This document shows positions 1 to 9,928 of a stretch of DNA of 64,000 nt, one piece after another. The position numbers were made by a program, and so were the translations under genes. Position 1 is the stretch's first letter, and each line of letters opens with the position of its first letter. Origin of the DNA: Acidobacteriota bacterium (GTDB lineage Bacteria > Acidobacteriota > Thermoanaerobaculia > Multivoradales > Multivoraceae). The stretch lies in assembly GCA_029263415.1 (NCBI GenBank), contig JAJCXN010000056.1:62001-126000 (forward strand). The letters run 5' to 3'. Under the pieces are notes generated by a model. It was not told the origin of the DNA and did not search any database. It worked only from the letters and a program-made list of their open reading frames with translations.

Positions 1-1437
1 GATGACGTCCTGTTGCAGCCCGGTCTTTCCGAGGTGCATCCCAACGACATCGACCTGAACACTCGGATCACGCGAGGAATTGCGCTCAAGACACCGCTGA
101 TCTCAGCGGCCATGGACACCGTCACCGAGTCCCGGCTAGCGATTGCCATGGCACAGTCGGGTGGCATCGGCATTGTCCACAAGAACCTTTCGATCGAACG
201 TCAACACCGTGAGGTCGACAAGGTCAAGCGCTCTGAAGCCGGGATGATCGTCGATCCGATCACCATGAGGCCCGATCAACGCATTCATGAAGCCCTCGAG
301 ATGATGGCTAACTACAAGATCTCGGGCGTTCCGATCACCGACGACGACGGGCACCTGGTCGGGATCTTGACCAACCGAGACCTGCGCTTCGAGACGGATC
401 ACAACCGCCCCATCGGGGACTTGATGACGCGTCAGAACTTGGTGACAGTTCCGGTCGGCACAACTCTCGAACAGGCGAAGGCCAAGCTCCACGAGCATCG
501 CATTGAAAAGTTGCTGGTCACGGATCCCGCGGGCAATCTCAAGGGTCTAATCACGGTCAAAGACATCCAAAAGATGCAGCAGTACCCGAATGCTTGCAAA
601 GACGATCTCGGGCGTCTGCGCGTGGGCGCTGCGGTCGGCGTCTCGGGCGATTTCCTTGAACGAGCAGCGACCTTGATCGAGGGCAAGGCCGATCTACTTG
701 TTGTCGATTCATCGCACGCGCATAGCCGCGGTGTCCTCGATGCCGCCGAGACGCTGCGGGATCGCTTTCCCGACGTGCAGATCCTGGTGGGAAATGTGGC
801 AACTGAGGCGGGTGCCAGGGCACTCCTTGATCGCGGCGTTGACGGCATCAAGGTTGGGATTGGTCCTGGCAGCATTTGTACCACCCGCATCGTTACCGGA
901 GCGGGTGTGCCTCAGATCACGGCCATCCAAGCGTGCCGCCGCGCGGTCGAAGGTACCGACGTACCAATCGTTGCAGACGGCGGCATCCGCTTTTCAGGAG
1001 ACCTCACCAAAGCCATCGCAGCCGGCGCCCACGCGATCATGGCGGGCTCGCTGCTCGCAGGTGCTGAGGAGAGCCCCGGCGAGACCATCCTCTACCAAGG
1101 GCGGACCTACAAGGCTTACCGCGGCATGGGTTCGCTTTCCGCAATGGCCGCTGGCAGTGCCGATCGCTACTTTCAAGATTCGACCGATCGCAATTTCAAC
1201 AAGCTCGTACCCGAGGGGATCGAAGGCATGGTGCCCCACAAGGGAAACGTCGAGCAGGTGCTGGTTCAGCTCACCGGCGGACTCCGACAAGGAATGGGAC
1301 TGGCTGGCTGCGCTGACATCGAAGAACTGAGAACCAAGTCCATCATGCTGCGTACGACCGCAGCAGGCCAGAAAGAGAGCCACGCGCATGACGTGGTCAT
1401 CACCAAAGAGGCGCCGAACTACTGGGTCGAACGGTAG
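1..1437 (+). CDS. guaB: IMP dehydrogenase, 5' end outside window
   Basis: Frame is open from base 1 ([12 protein letters not shown]); IMPDH motifs [12 protein letters not shown]-domain segment, active-site loop [18 protein letters not shown]. Confidence 0.97.
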   Translation, partial: DDVLLQPGLSEVHPNDIDLNTRITRGIALKTPLISAAMDTVTESRLAIAMAQSGGIGIVHKNLSIERQHREVDKVKRSEAGMIVDPITMRPDQRIHEALEMMANYKISGVPITDDDGHLVGILTNRDLRFETDHNRPIGDLMTRQNLVTVPVGTTLEQAKAKLHEHRIEKLLVTDPAGNLKGLITVKDIQKMQQYPNACKDDLGRLRVGAAVGVSGDFLERAATLIEGKADLLVVDSSHAHSRGVLDAAETLRDRFPDVQILVGNVATEAGARALLDRGVDGIKVGIGPGSICTTRIVTGAGVPQITAIQACRRAVEGTDVPIVADGGIRFSGDLTKAIAAGAHAIMAGSLLAGAEESPGETILYQGRTYKAYRGMGSLSAMAAGSADRYFQDSTDRNFNKLVPEGIEGMVPHKGNVEQVLVQLTGGLRQGMGLAGCADIEELRTKSIMLRTTAAGQKESHAHDVVITKEAPNYWVER

Positions 1438-1470
1438 CAAGCTGACCTCGACCTCGACGCGAGTTAGAAA

Positions 1471-2442
1471 CTAGAGGCCCATACTCCTGCTCCATAGCGC
1501 CAGAAACTCCTTCGGATCCAGCGCCCAAGGCAGATTGGTTAGCAAGCGTAGCTGCACCGAGCCGGTGTGATCGAGCTCGACAACGTAGAGGTCTTCGTAG
1601 CGGACGCCGAACTGACCCGGTTGATACAGCGCTGGCTCGATGGTGATCGCCTGGCCTGCACTGACCGTGCCGCCGGGGAGTTGCGCGAACTGAGCCGAGA
1701 ACGTCGGGTGCTGATGCAGTTCGCCGCCTACCCCATGCCCAAGACCGTGCACGTAGCCGGCGCCGATGCTGAGCACTTCACCATGCTCGTCGACCTGCGC
1801 ATGCCAGCCCATGCGACGGAACTCAGCGCACGCGGACTGCTGTAGAGCGAACCCTCGAACACTGCCTCGCTCACGCAGGGCTGTCTGAAGCTCCTCCACA
1901 ACCAGCGCTTTGACCGTCACAACGTCGGCCGCGGCGCGAACCAACTCACGCGCTTGGGCACTCTCGCAGCCAACGCAGAAGGTGCGCGAGCAATCACTGA
2001 AGACGGGATGTTCGCGCGACAAACTTTTTGGAAACAGATCGATCAACACGCACTCCCCGACCGCGATCCGCTGGATGTCCTCTCCGATGTGGTGAGGCTC
2101 CGCCGCAGGCGCCCCCACGGCGATCAGATTGCCCTCCGGCTGAGTTAGACCAGCCGCAGTCAACGTCTCCGCGATCACTCCACGGAGACCGCCGACCGTG
2201 AGCGGAATCCCGGCGAGCCAAAGCGTCTCCCCGTCTCTCACCGCGGCAGCTAAGAGCCGAGCTGCCGCGAGAAAAGCACTGTTCGAAATGCTCGCGACTC
2301 GTTCGATCTCCGCCAGTTCAGCTGCGCTCTGCTTTTGAACGCACTCGCCTTGAGCGGGGTTCAGAACACCGTCCTCACCAACGTCGGTCCCGTCAGTACT
2401 GTCGTTTGCAACAGTCATAAGCGACGAAATAGCAAGCACCAC
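1471..2442 (-). CDS. M24-family metallopeptidase (Xaa-Pro aminopeptidase-like)
   Basis: GLGHGVGGELHQHPTFS...AITIEPALY...GVRYEDLYVV typical of the M24 pita-bread fold. Confidence 0.85.
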   Translation of the reverse strand: MVLAISSLMTVANDSTDGTDVGEDGVLNPAQGECVQKQSAAELAEIERVASISNSAFLAAARLLAAAVRDGETLWLAGIPLTVGGLRGVIAETLTAAGLTQPEGNLIAVGAPAAEPHHIGEDIQRIAVGECVLIDLFPKSLSREHPVFSDCSRTFCVGCESAQARELVRAAADVVTVKALVVEELQTALRERGSVRGFALQQSACAEFRRMGWHAQVDEHGEVLSIGAGYVHGLGHGVGGELHQHPTFSAQFAQLPGGTVSAGQAITIEPALYQPGQFGVRYEDLYVVELDHTGSVQLRLLTNLPWALDPKEFLALWSRSMGL

Positions 2443-2463
2443 GCTCCACCCCGCGGACGCTGC

Positions 2464-2838
2464 CTAGGCGACACCCTCAGCTGAGGAAGCCGACGTCTCG
2501 TCTGCCGGTAAGTGCTTTTCAACGAAGTCCACCAGGCGCGGCTTTGGCACGGCGCCCATCGTCCGATCGACCGGCTCGCCGTCCTTGAACATGATCAGGG
2601 TCGGAATGCCTTGCACCTGATACTGGGCGGCGAGATCTTGGGCGTTGTCGACGTCGAGCTTGGCGATCTTGACCGCGCCGCCGAGTTCGTCTGCCATTTC
2701 TTCCAACACCGGCGCGATCTGGCGACACGGACCGCACCAGGTTGCCCAGAAGTCAACCAGGACCGGGACATTTGATTGGAGTACCTTCTCGCCAAAGGTC
2801 TCGGAGGTCACAGTAAACAAGTTAGCTGAATCAGTCAT
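2464..2838 (-). CDS. trxA: Thioredoxin
   Basis: 124 aa, VDFWATWCGPCRQIAPVLEE active site and GIPTLIMFKDGE. Confidence 0.95.
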   Translation of the reverse strand: MTDSANLFTVTSETFGEKVLQSNVPVLVDFWATWCGPCRQIAPVLEEMADELGGAVKIAKLDVDNAQDLAAQYQVQGIPTLIMFKDGEPVDRTMGAVPKPRLVDFVEKHLPADETSASSAEGVA

Positions 2839-2914
2839 CGGCTATTGGGCCCTTTAGCAGTATTCATGAATGAAAGCCCAACCACCGCGGCCGGACCTCC
2901 GAATTGTTCTCTAA

Positions 2915-2952
2915 GATGAGTGAACAGGATGAGTGAACAGGATGAGTGAACC
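2915..2952. repeat. 13-bp tandem repeat (gatgagtgaacag), about 3 copies
   Basis: Direct reading: gatgagtgaacag gatgagtgaacag gatgagtgaacc. Confidence 0.95.
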
Positions 2953-2970
2953 ATACCGTAGCGGCTCTCC

Positions 2971-3972
2971 TCACTCGACCACGGAATCTTCCGGCGCCCC
3001 CACTAGAGGGTCTGCCAGGGGATCTGACAACGGATCGGAGAGCGTACGGAAGTAGTCTCGAGCGCTATCGACATCGCGAGAGATCTGCGCAGACAAGTCC
3101 ATGGTGGAGTGAAACAACATCTCATCCCGCAGACGGCGGAAGAAGGAGAGTTCCACCTGTTCCCCATATACGTCGCTGCGAAACTCGAGGATGTGCGTCT
3201 CAACGACCTGCTGGTAGTTCTCATAGACGGTGGGGCGCGTACCAATGTTGGTCACCCCATCGAAAACAGTCGGAAAGCTGGGGAACTGAACCCGCGAGGC
3301 GTATACCCCGGTTGCCGGAATCAGCTCATTCGCGGCATCTAGATTGATGGTCGGCCATCCGATCTTCTGCCCCATGCGATCGCCTTGAACGATGGTTCCA
3401 GTAATGGAATAGGCCCTTCCTAGGAGTTCATTTGCCCGCTCAACGGCACCTCCTGCCAGCAGCCCGCGGATCAAAGTGCTTGACACCCGATTCCCCTGGG
3501 ATCGTACTTCGTCGACCGCCTCTGCACAAAAGCCAAGCTCCTGCCCAAAGGCCGCAAGCTGCGCAAAGTCGCCCTCTCGATCTTTGCCAAAACTGAAGTC
3601 AGAACCCACCATCACGTGCTTCGCCTCGAGTCGCTTGGCGAGAAAGTCTCGAGCGAAGCTCTCGGCCGACATGCGCGAGAACTCAGCATCGAACTTGACG
3701 AACAGGACAAAGTCCACGCCCGACTCGGCTAGGAGCTTCCCCTTCTGTCGCGCCGTGGTGAGCGCCAAGGGCGCCGCGTCACCCTTGAGCACCTTGAGCG
3801 GATGAGGATCAAAGGTGACCACCACCGAGAAAAGGTCCTCCGCCTTCGCTCGCTCAACAACCTGCGCCAGCACCTCACGTTGGCCGGCATGAACGCCGTC
3901 GTAGTTGCCGATAGTAACGACGCACCCGTTGGGTAAGTCAGGCGCATCGATCGCGTTGTGAATGGTCTGCAT
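2971..3972 (-). CDS. ribF: Bifunctional riboflavin kinase/FAD synthetase
   Basis: TIGNYDGVHAGQREVL, VVTFDPHPLKVL, GRAYSITGTIVQGDRMGQKIGWPTINL. Confidence 0.95.
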   Translation of the reverse strand: MQTIHNAIDAPDLPNGCVVTIGNYDGVHAGQREVLAQVVERAKAEDLFSVVVTFDPHPLKVLKGDAAPLALTTARQKGKLLAESGVDFVLFVKFDAEFSRMSAESFARDFLAKRLEAKHVMVGSDFSFGKDREGDFAQLAAFGQELGFCAEAVDEVRSQGNRVSSTLIRGLLAGGAVERANELLGRAYSITGTIVQGDRMGQKIGWPTINLDAANELIPATGVYASRVQFPSFPTVFDGVTNIGTRPTVYENYQQVVETHILEFRSDVYGEQVELSFFRRLRDEMLFHSTMDLSAQISRDVDSARDYFRTLSDPLSDPLADPLVGAPEDSVVE

Positions 3973-3992
3973 TGGGTACTGCTCGACGCTCT

Positions 3993-5435
3993 TTAGGCGA
4001 ACACCGGTTGAGCTACGGTCACTAAGGGGTCGTCGGTCGGGCCAACAATCCGTCCGATCAAGTCTTCGGGATGCGCCTCCGTGATCTCAACATCGACGAA
4101 CTGCCCAAACGGGGCAATGCCGTCATTGACTAAAACACGACCATCGACCTCAGGAGCCATTCCGTGGTGACGCGCCTCGAGTAGGTGATCGGTTTCCTTG
4201 CACATGCCCTCGAGCAACATGCGGTAGGTGCCGCCGACCAACCGTTCGCGGTTGGCGTGCCCGATGGGACTCTGCAGTTCCATCAGCCGGCGCCTACGAT
4301 CCTTGGCCACCTCACGCTCCGGTCGATCTGCAAGCTTCGAGGACGGTGTATCTTGCTCAGGGCTAAAGAGGAAAGCGCCTAGGTGGTCGAACTGCGCCTC
4401 TTCCACAAAATCGAGCAAGTGCTCAAAGTGCTCTTCGGTTTCGCCGGGAAAGCCAACGATGAAGGTGGTACGCAAGAACACATCGGGCGCTAAGCGCCGC
4501 GCCTCTGCAAGCTGTTTCAGATACCGCTCCGCGTTGCCACCGCGCCGCATTGCCGTCAACATTGCCGGGTGCGAATGCTGTAGAGGCATATCGAGGTACG
4601 AGCAAAAGCGCTCCTCCTCACCCATCAGCTCAAGCAGACCATGATCGAGCGTTGTCGGGTAGGCGTAGAGAAAGCGAAGCCAAGGTACAGACGTTCGCTC
4701 GAGCAGCGCTTCAGCCAAGCGCAGCAGGCCGTGCTTGCCAAGGCCCAGATCCTCGCCATAGCGAGTGGTGTCTTGAGCGAGAAGGTTGATCTCAACCACA
4801 CCTTGGTCGAGCAGCTGTTGAGCCTCGTTGACCAAGCTGTCGATGGTGCGCGACCGAAAGCGGCCTCGCCAGACCGGAATCGCACAGAACGTGCAAGGGT
4901 TGTTACAGCCCTCTGCCACCTTGAGGTAAGCGTGCCCACTGGTTGTCAGTAGACGGGGCGCCTGGTGGTCGAAAACCACATGAGCGGCCGACTGGGTTGG
5001 TGCGGAGGCCGATTGCAGCTGGATCAAGGATGTGACATCCCGCAGATCGTCGAGGCCGATAAAGCCGTCGATCTCGGGCATCTCGGCCTGAAGCTCTTCA
5101 CCGTAGCGATTCACCATACAGCCCGCGACCAAGACTTCCTTGGGGCCCGAGCCCGATTCTTTGAGATCTATCATCTCGAGGATCGTCTCGATTGACTCTT
5201 CTCTAGCTTCGTCGATAAAGCCACAGGTGTTGACGATCACCGTATCCGCCTGCTCGACGTCACTGATGATCTCGTAGCCTTGACCCTTGAGCTCACCCAG
5301 CATGATCTCGGTGTCCACCAAGTTCTTGGGGCAGCCAAGAGAGATCATCCCGACTCGTTTGCGGGTCTCTGATTCCTTTGGGTCAGGGTACACGTCGACT
5401 TCCGCTGTTTGGGCTGGATTGTGTTGGATCGTCAT
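3993..5435 (-). CDS. rimO: Ribosomal protein S12 methylthiotransferase RimO (start set at MTIQHNPAQ; ORF extends to 5585)
   Basis: MISLGCPKNLVDTEIMLG, radical SAM CNNPCTFC, C-terminal TRAM-like region. Confidence 0.93.
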   Translation of the reverse strand: MTIQHNPAQTAEVDVYPDPKESETRKRVGMISLGCPKNLVDTEIMLGELKGQGYEIISDVEQADTVIVNTCGFIDEAREESIETILEMIDLKESGSGPKEVLVAGCMVNRYGEELQAEMPEIDGFIGLDDLRDVTSLIQLQSASAPTQSAAHVVFDHQAPRLLTTSGHAYLKVAEGCNNPCTFCAIPVWRGRFRSRTIDSLVNEAQQLLDQGVVEINLLAQDTTRYGEDLGLGKHGLLRLAEALLERTSVPWLRFLYAYPTTLDHGLLELMGEEERFCSYLDMPLQHSHPAMLTAMRRGGNAERYLKQLAEARRLAPDVFLRTTFIVGFPGETEEHFEHLLDFVEEAQFDHLGAFLFSPEQDTPSSKLADRPEREVAKDRRRRLMELQSPIGHANRERLVGGTYRMLLEGMCKETDHLLEARHHGMAPEVDGRVLVNDGIAPFGQFVDVEITEAHPEDLIGRIVGPTDDPLVTVAQPVFA

Positions 5436-5590
5436 GGTGGGATGCTGGCTCCTTAGCCACTCAGAAGGAATCGTCCAGGAGTCAAACCCGGAGGGCGCGG
5501 GACCGCAGCGCGACGCTACCATTCCCTGTGCTCGTTTGTTCCAAGGATTCCCTCCGCTCGAACCGTCAACATCTCTCAATCTCACTCAAA

Positions 5591-6436
5591 ATGAAGCCAT
5601 TCACCGTTCAGTCCACCGACGCCGTCTCCGTCCCAGTCCACGTTCTAACCCCTGGGTCGGCGAACGACCCAAGTCCGCCATTCTTGATGGTGCACGCAAC
5701 CGGCTTTCACGGCCGCACCTACACCACTCTGGCGAGAGCTCTGGCTGCTCGGACCACCAGCACCATTCTGGCGCCTGATCTCAGAGGACACGGCGACTCC
5801 CCGAGTCCGAGCAACGGGCGGTATCGATGGGAGGGTTTCGCCGAAGATCTCACGGCAGTGGTCGAGGAAATCGGCTCGACCGGCCTGAGTGCCTTCGGTC
5901 ATTCGATGGGCGCAGCGATCCTGCTTCGAGTAGAGCTACTCCGCCCAGGAACGTTCTCTAGGTTGTATCTCTTCGAACCCATCGTCTTCCCCCCATCGGC
6001 GCAAGGGCGCACGGTCAACTCCCCGCTGGTCGAGGCATCCCGACGCAGGCGCTCCGAATTCCCCTCATTCGAAAGAGCGATCGAACGCTTTGCGTCAAAA
6101 CCACCCCTAAACCTGCTCGAACCCGCTTGTCTGGGAGACTACGTCCGACATGGCTTCTCGCCCACTGAGCAGGGCACAGTGACACTCAAACTGCCGGGAG
6201 TCGAAGAGGCCGACGTCTACCGGATGAGCCTCGGTCTTGACACTTGGGAACACCTCCCTCAGATCAAGAGTGAAGTCACCATTGCCTACGGGCAAATCGA
6301 GGGCCCGGGGCCCGCCTATGTTGCGCCGCTCATCGCGGAAAAGCTGCCCAACGCGACCATACGTCGTTACCAAGACTTGGGACACTTCGGCCCGCTCCAA
6401 GCGACCTCTAGGATAGCGGCAGACATTCGCCCATAG
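5591..6436 (+). CDS. Alpha/beta hydrolase (start set at MKPFTVQSTDAV)
   Basis: VHATGFHGRTY, LAPDLRGHGDSPSP, AFGHSMGAAILL nucleophile elbow, C-terminal DLGHFGP. Confidence 0.85.
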   Translation: MKPFTVQSTDAVSVPVHVLTPGSANDPSPPFLMVHATGFHGRTYTTLARALAARTTSTILAPDLRGHGDSPSPSNGRYRWEGFAEDLTAVVEEIGSTGLSAFGHSMGAAILLRVELLRPGTFSRLYLFEPIVFPPSAQGRTVNSPLVEASRRRRSEFPSFERAIERFASKPPLNLLEPACLGDYVRHGFSPTEQGTVTLKLPGVEEADVYRMSLGLDTWEHLPQIKSEVTIAYGQIEGPGPAYVAPLIAEKLPNATIRRYQDLGHFGPLQATSRIAADIRP

Positions 6437-6460
6437 GCCTTTTCGGCGATCGTCCCGCAT

Positions 6461-6484
6461 CCCTCCCGGTCTACACCCGGAGGG
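6461..6484. other. Intergenic hairpin: 10-bp arms with one C-C mismatch, CTAC loop
   Basis: ccctcccggt ctac acccggaggg between the hydrolase stop and cinA-like start; no T tract. Confidence 0.5.
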
Positions 6485-6505
6485 CACTGCGGATAGGATC
6501 AATCC

Positions 6506-7231
6506 ATGACCCGCACAGCAGCCGCCTTGCTCATCGGCAACGAGATTCTCACCGGCAAGATTCAAGAGACCAACCTGGCCGTCCTCGCCAAGGAACTCTT
6601 CCGTCTTGGGGTGGAGATGCGCCGCGTGGTCATCTGTCAAGACAAGATCGACACCATCGCCACCGATCTCAGAGAGTTGAGCCAGAACCACGACTACGTT
6701 GTCACCAGCGGTGGAGTCGGCCCTACCCACGATGACGTGACCATCAAGGCGGTTGCTCAGGCGTTCGACACCGAAGTGGTGCGCAGCGAGGAGCTTGAGT
6801 GTCGAATCCGGGAACTAGTCGGTGATCGGCTCAACGACGGCCATCTCAGGATGGCCGATGTGCCCAAGGGCGCCGACATGGTGGAGGCTGGTGAATTCGA
6901 CTGGCCAACCATCCGCATGCGAAATGTTTACGTCCTGCCAGGACTACCAGGGATCTTCAGGGCCAAGATACCGATGCTCCGCGACAACATTGGGGCGACT
7001 CGGCCGTTCTTGAGTAAGGCAGTGTTCACGACCTTGCGGGAGACGGACATCGCTGAGTTGCTGAGTGCCATCGAGGATGAGCATCCGGAGGTGGATGTCG
7101 GGAGTTATCCGGTGTTGAATGAGAAGTATCGGGTGCGGGTCACGTTTGACGGCAAGGATGGAGCGGCGATTGATTTGGCGGTGGCGGATTTGTTGGCGGG
7201 GATTCCGGAAACGGAGATTCTGCGGCGGTAG
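6506..7231 (+). CDS. CinA-like / molybdopterin-binding (MoCF) domain protein
   Basis: ALLIGNEILTGKIQETN and YVVTSGGVGPTHDDVTIKAVAQAF. Confidence 0.9.
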   Translation: MTRTAAALLIGNEILTGKIQETNLAVLAKELFRLGVEMRRVVICQDKIDTIATDLRELSQNHDYVVTSGGVGPTHDDVTIKAVAQAFDTEVVRSEELECRIRELVGDRLNDGHLRMADVPKGADMVEAGEFDWPTIRMRNVYVLPGLPGIFRAKIPMLRDNIGATRPFLSKAVFTTLRETDIAELLSAIEDEHPEVDVGSYPVLNEKYRVRVTFDGKDGAAIDLAVADLLAGIPETEILRR

Positions 7232-7442
7232 AGGCGACTCCCATGGTGTGGTCGTGGGCGCGGGGCACTTGGATGGAGGCAGTGACGATGCACATACAGC
7301 GGGCGATGGCCCGTTCCGTGTAGCTCACAAAAGCGCCAGAGGGACTCGCCAGGAACACTGGTCACAACGTTGAGCGAGTGGCAGCCTTGAACACCGATCC
7401 GTCCCACGTTCATGGGCCGAAGCGGTTGACTCCGGTAGTCTC

Positions 7443-8978
7443 TTGTCTACCAACCTCTCGGAGTTCGCCATCCTGTATCTACAGTTTCTTCTCGCACTTC
7501 TGCCCAACTTCACCCCCGCGGTAGCGCTGTCCGCGACCGAATTGGATTGGACTGCCAAAGTCGATCCGTGGGTCGCAGCTAGCGTCGCATCGGGCGCCAC
7601 CGCTGAGTTCGTAGTGTTCTTGAAAGAGCAGGCCGATCTCAGCGGTGCCGCAACCTTGCCAACCAAGGGCGAGAAGGGGTACTACGTCTTCTCACAGCTC
7701 ACCGCGCTCGCTGAGCGGAGCCAAGAACCGGTACTCAACGAAATCCGCGCTCGAGGACTCCTCCACCGGCCCTACTGGATCGCCAACATGATTTGGGTAA
7801 CGGGAAGTCAGGCAGATGTGGCTGCACTTGCATCGCGTAACGACGTCCATCGAATCAACGCAAACCCTTTGACGGCGCTCGAGAAGTCACAGCTGATGAG
7901 CGACCAGCACCGAATCGGGGGTCCCGAAGCAAGTCTGGTGCACATTGGCGCGACCGACCTCTGGGCAGCCGGGTTCACCGGCCAGGGAGTCGTCGTCGCC
8001 GGTGCCGACACCGGGTACGACTGGACTCACCCAGCACTGAGGGACCAATATCGGGGCTGGGACGGCAGCAGCGAGACTCACGACTACAACTGGCACGATT
8101 CAATCCACTCTGGAGGAGGCATCTGCGGCGCGGACTCTCCGTTTCCATGCGACGACAATAACCACGGAACCCACACCATGGGAACGATGGCCGGCGATGA
8201 TGGCGGTTCGAATCAGATCGGCGTTGCTCCCGGAGCTCGCTGGATCGGCTGCCGCAACATGGATCAAGGGAACGGCACGCCGATCACTTACAGCGAGTGC
8301 TTCCAGTTCTTCCTCGCACCCACCGATCTGAATGACCAGAACCCAAATCCGCTCCTGGCTCCCGACGTGATCAACGGATCATGGAGTTGCCCAGACTTCG
8401 AAGGATGCACCGACCCTGAAGTTCTTCGGACCGTGGTCGAGAACGTACGCGCAGCAGGAATGGTGGTGGTGCAATCAGCGGGCAATGCTGGTTCGGGTTG
8501 CAGCACGGTCGACACACCAGCGGCAATCTACGACGCGGCATTCACCATCGGCGCGGTCGACCTTTCAGACCAGATCGCCAGCTTCTCATCGCGTGGCCCA
8601 GTGGCGATCGACGGCAGCAACCGACTCAAACCAAACGTCTCGGCACCTGGTGTCGGCATCCGCTCGTCCGTTCTTGGCGACAGCTACTCCACATTCAATG
8701 GCACCAGCATGGCCGCCCCGCACGTGGCGGGAGTCATCGCACTGTTGATCTCGGCCGATCCCAGCCTCAGCGGCCACCCCGACGCCTTGGAACAACACTT
8801 GATGGATACCGCCGTAGACGGAGTCACGGTGGCGCAATCCTGCGGCGGCACCCCCGACACGGTCTTTCCCAACAACACCTACGGTTACGGATCTGTGCGG
8901 GCGGCCATCCCGACCAACCTCTTTGCTGACGGCTTCGAGAGCGGCGACACGACGCTGTGGTCGGCAACGCTCCCCTGA
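7443..8978 (+). CDS. Secreted subtilisin-like serine protease (S8) with I9-like prodomain and C-terminal FESG tag
   Basis: Catalytic motifs GADTGYDWTHP, NNHGTHTMGTMAG, FNGTSMAAPHVAG; TTG start with hydrophobic N-terminus. Confidence 0.9.
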   Translation: MSTNLSEFAILYLQFLLALLPNFTPAVALSATELDWTAKVDPWVAASVASGATAEFVVFLKEQADLSGAATLPTKGEKGYYVFSQLTALAERSQEPVLNEIRARGLLHRPYWIANMIWVTGSQADVAALASRNDVHRINANPLTALEKSQLMSDQHRIGGPEASLVHIGATDLWAAGFTGQGVVVAGADTGYDWTHPALRDQYRGWDGSSETHDYNWHDSIHSGGGICGADSPFPCDDNNHGTHTMGTMAGDDGGSNQIGVAPGARWIGCRNMDQGNGTPITYSECFQFFLAPTDLNDQNPNPLLAPDVINGSWSCPDFEGCTDPEVLRTVVENVRAAGMVVVQSAGNAGSGCSTVDTPAAIYDAAFTIGAVDLSDQIASFSSRGPVAIDGSNRLKPNVSAPGVGIRSSVLGDSYSTFNGTSMAAPHVAGVIALLISADPSLSGHPDALEQHLMDTAVDGVTVAQSCGGTPDTVFPNNTYGYGSVRAAIPTNLFADGFESGDTTLWSATLP

Positions 8979-9928
8979 GCACCAACTTGGCTGATGGCCG
9001 CGGATCGCACTACAAGCTTGCTCGCCACCTTCGATGGACAACCCGGCCAGTGCCCGGTCGGTGAAGGCCACCGTGGTCGGCCGAGCTTCGTGCTGCCGCT
9101 GAGGGCGAGCCGGATACCGAACAATCACGATCTGCGTGTCCAGAGCCGCTACGGTCCAACCCAGTGACAATTGGTCTTACTCCGGTTGTCGGGCCAAGAG
9201 CTATGAGAGTTGGGTGATGCGTCGCACCCGACGAAATCCTGAACCTGCTTGTTTGCAGATGACAGGAGGCACTCTCCAACTGTGCTGCGTGGCCGAAACT
9301 CGTCGTAGCTGATCCTGGCTGACGAAACCGGGACGCTTCCGCAATGCCCTCCTCCTTCCGTTCTGAGGGACTCGATCTTCACCAGGGAACCGCGTCCCAT
9401 ACCGGCATAGAGAGGCACAGCAGTATGAGGACGCCGCAACCGATTGTTCTGGAACCATCGGGCTGGACTCCCAGCTTCCGCTCGCCACGGCTCCCTCTGC
9501 CACCGCGCTTCAAGATGCCTCGACCGCGAACGCTGCACGACCAGGCTTCACTAGCGACGAAGGAGGTGAGGGCGTCCCCCGAAGTCGGCAGCTCGTCCCA
9601 CGGGAGGCTGCGCACCGAGGAGCCCTTCACAAACGCGCTGGTGTAGCCCAACCCGTCGACGGCGACGAGTGCGCAGGCAAGGCCCCGCCTACCCGCTCGA
9701 GGGAAAGCCGCAGCCGATGCCTAAGGGGGGATCCCGATCCGCCGACAGGAGCGAAGACGCACGCCGCAATCGCGACCAAACCGAACGATCCCCATCCACC
9801 CTCATCGCCTGCCGACATCGCGAACCCATCAACATCCCGCCCCTTCACCCACGCGCCACAACCCCTCGCACTCAGCACAACACTCACGCCACCAACCACA
9901 CCGCCATCGCCATCACTAGAACCTCGCC

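Noticed and set aside
698-1330. 210-aa + strand ORF inside guaB
   Set aside because: Frame shadow of guaB in GC-rich DNA; composition is Arg/Ser/Pro-rich with no motifs.
8586-9170. 194-aa minus ORF overlapping the subtilase 3' end
   Set aside because: Antisense to the conserved subtilase catalytic region; likely spurious.
9149-9538. 129-aa minus ORF in the large intergenic gap
   Set aside because: Low-complexity Arg/Ser/Pro composition, overlapping ORFs in other frames and no recognisable motif; not supported as a gene.
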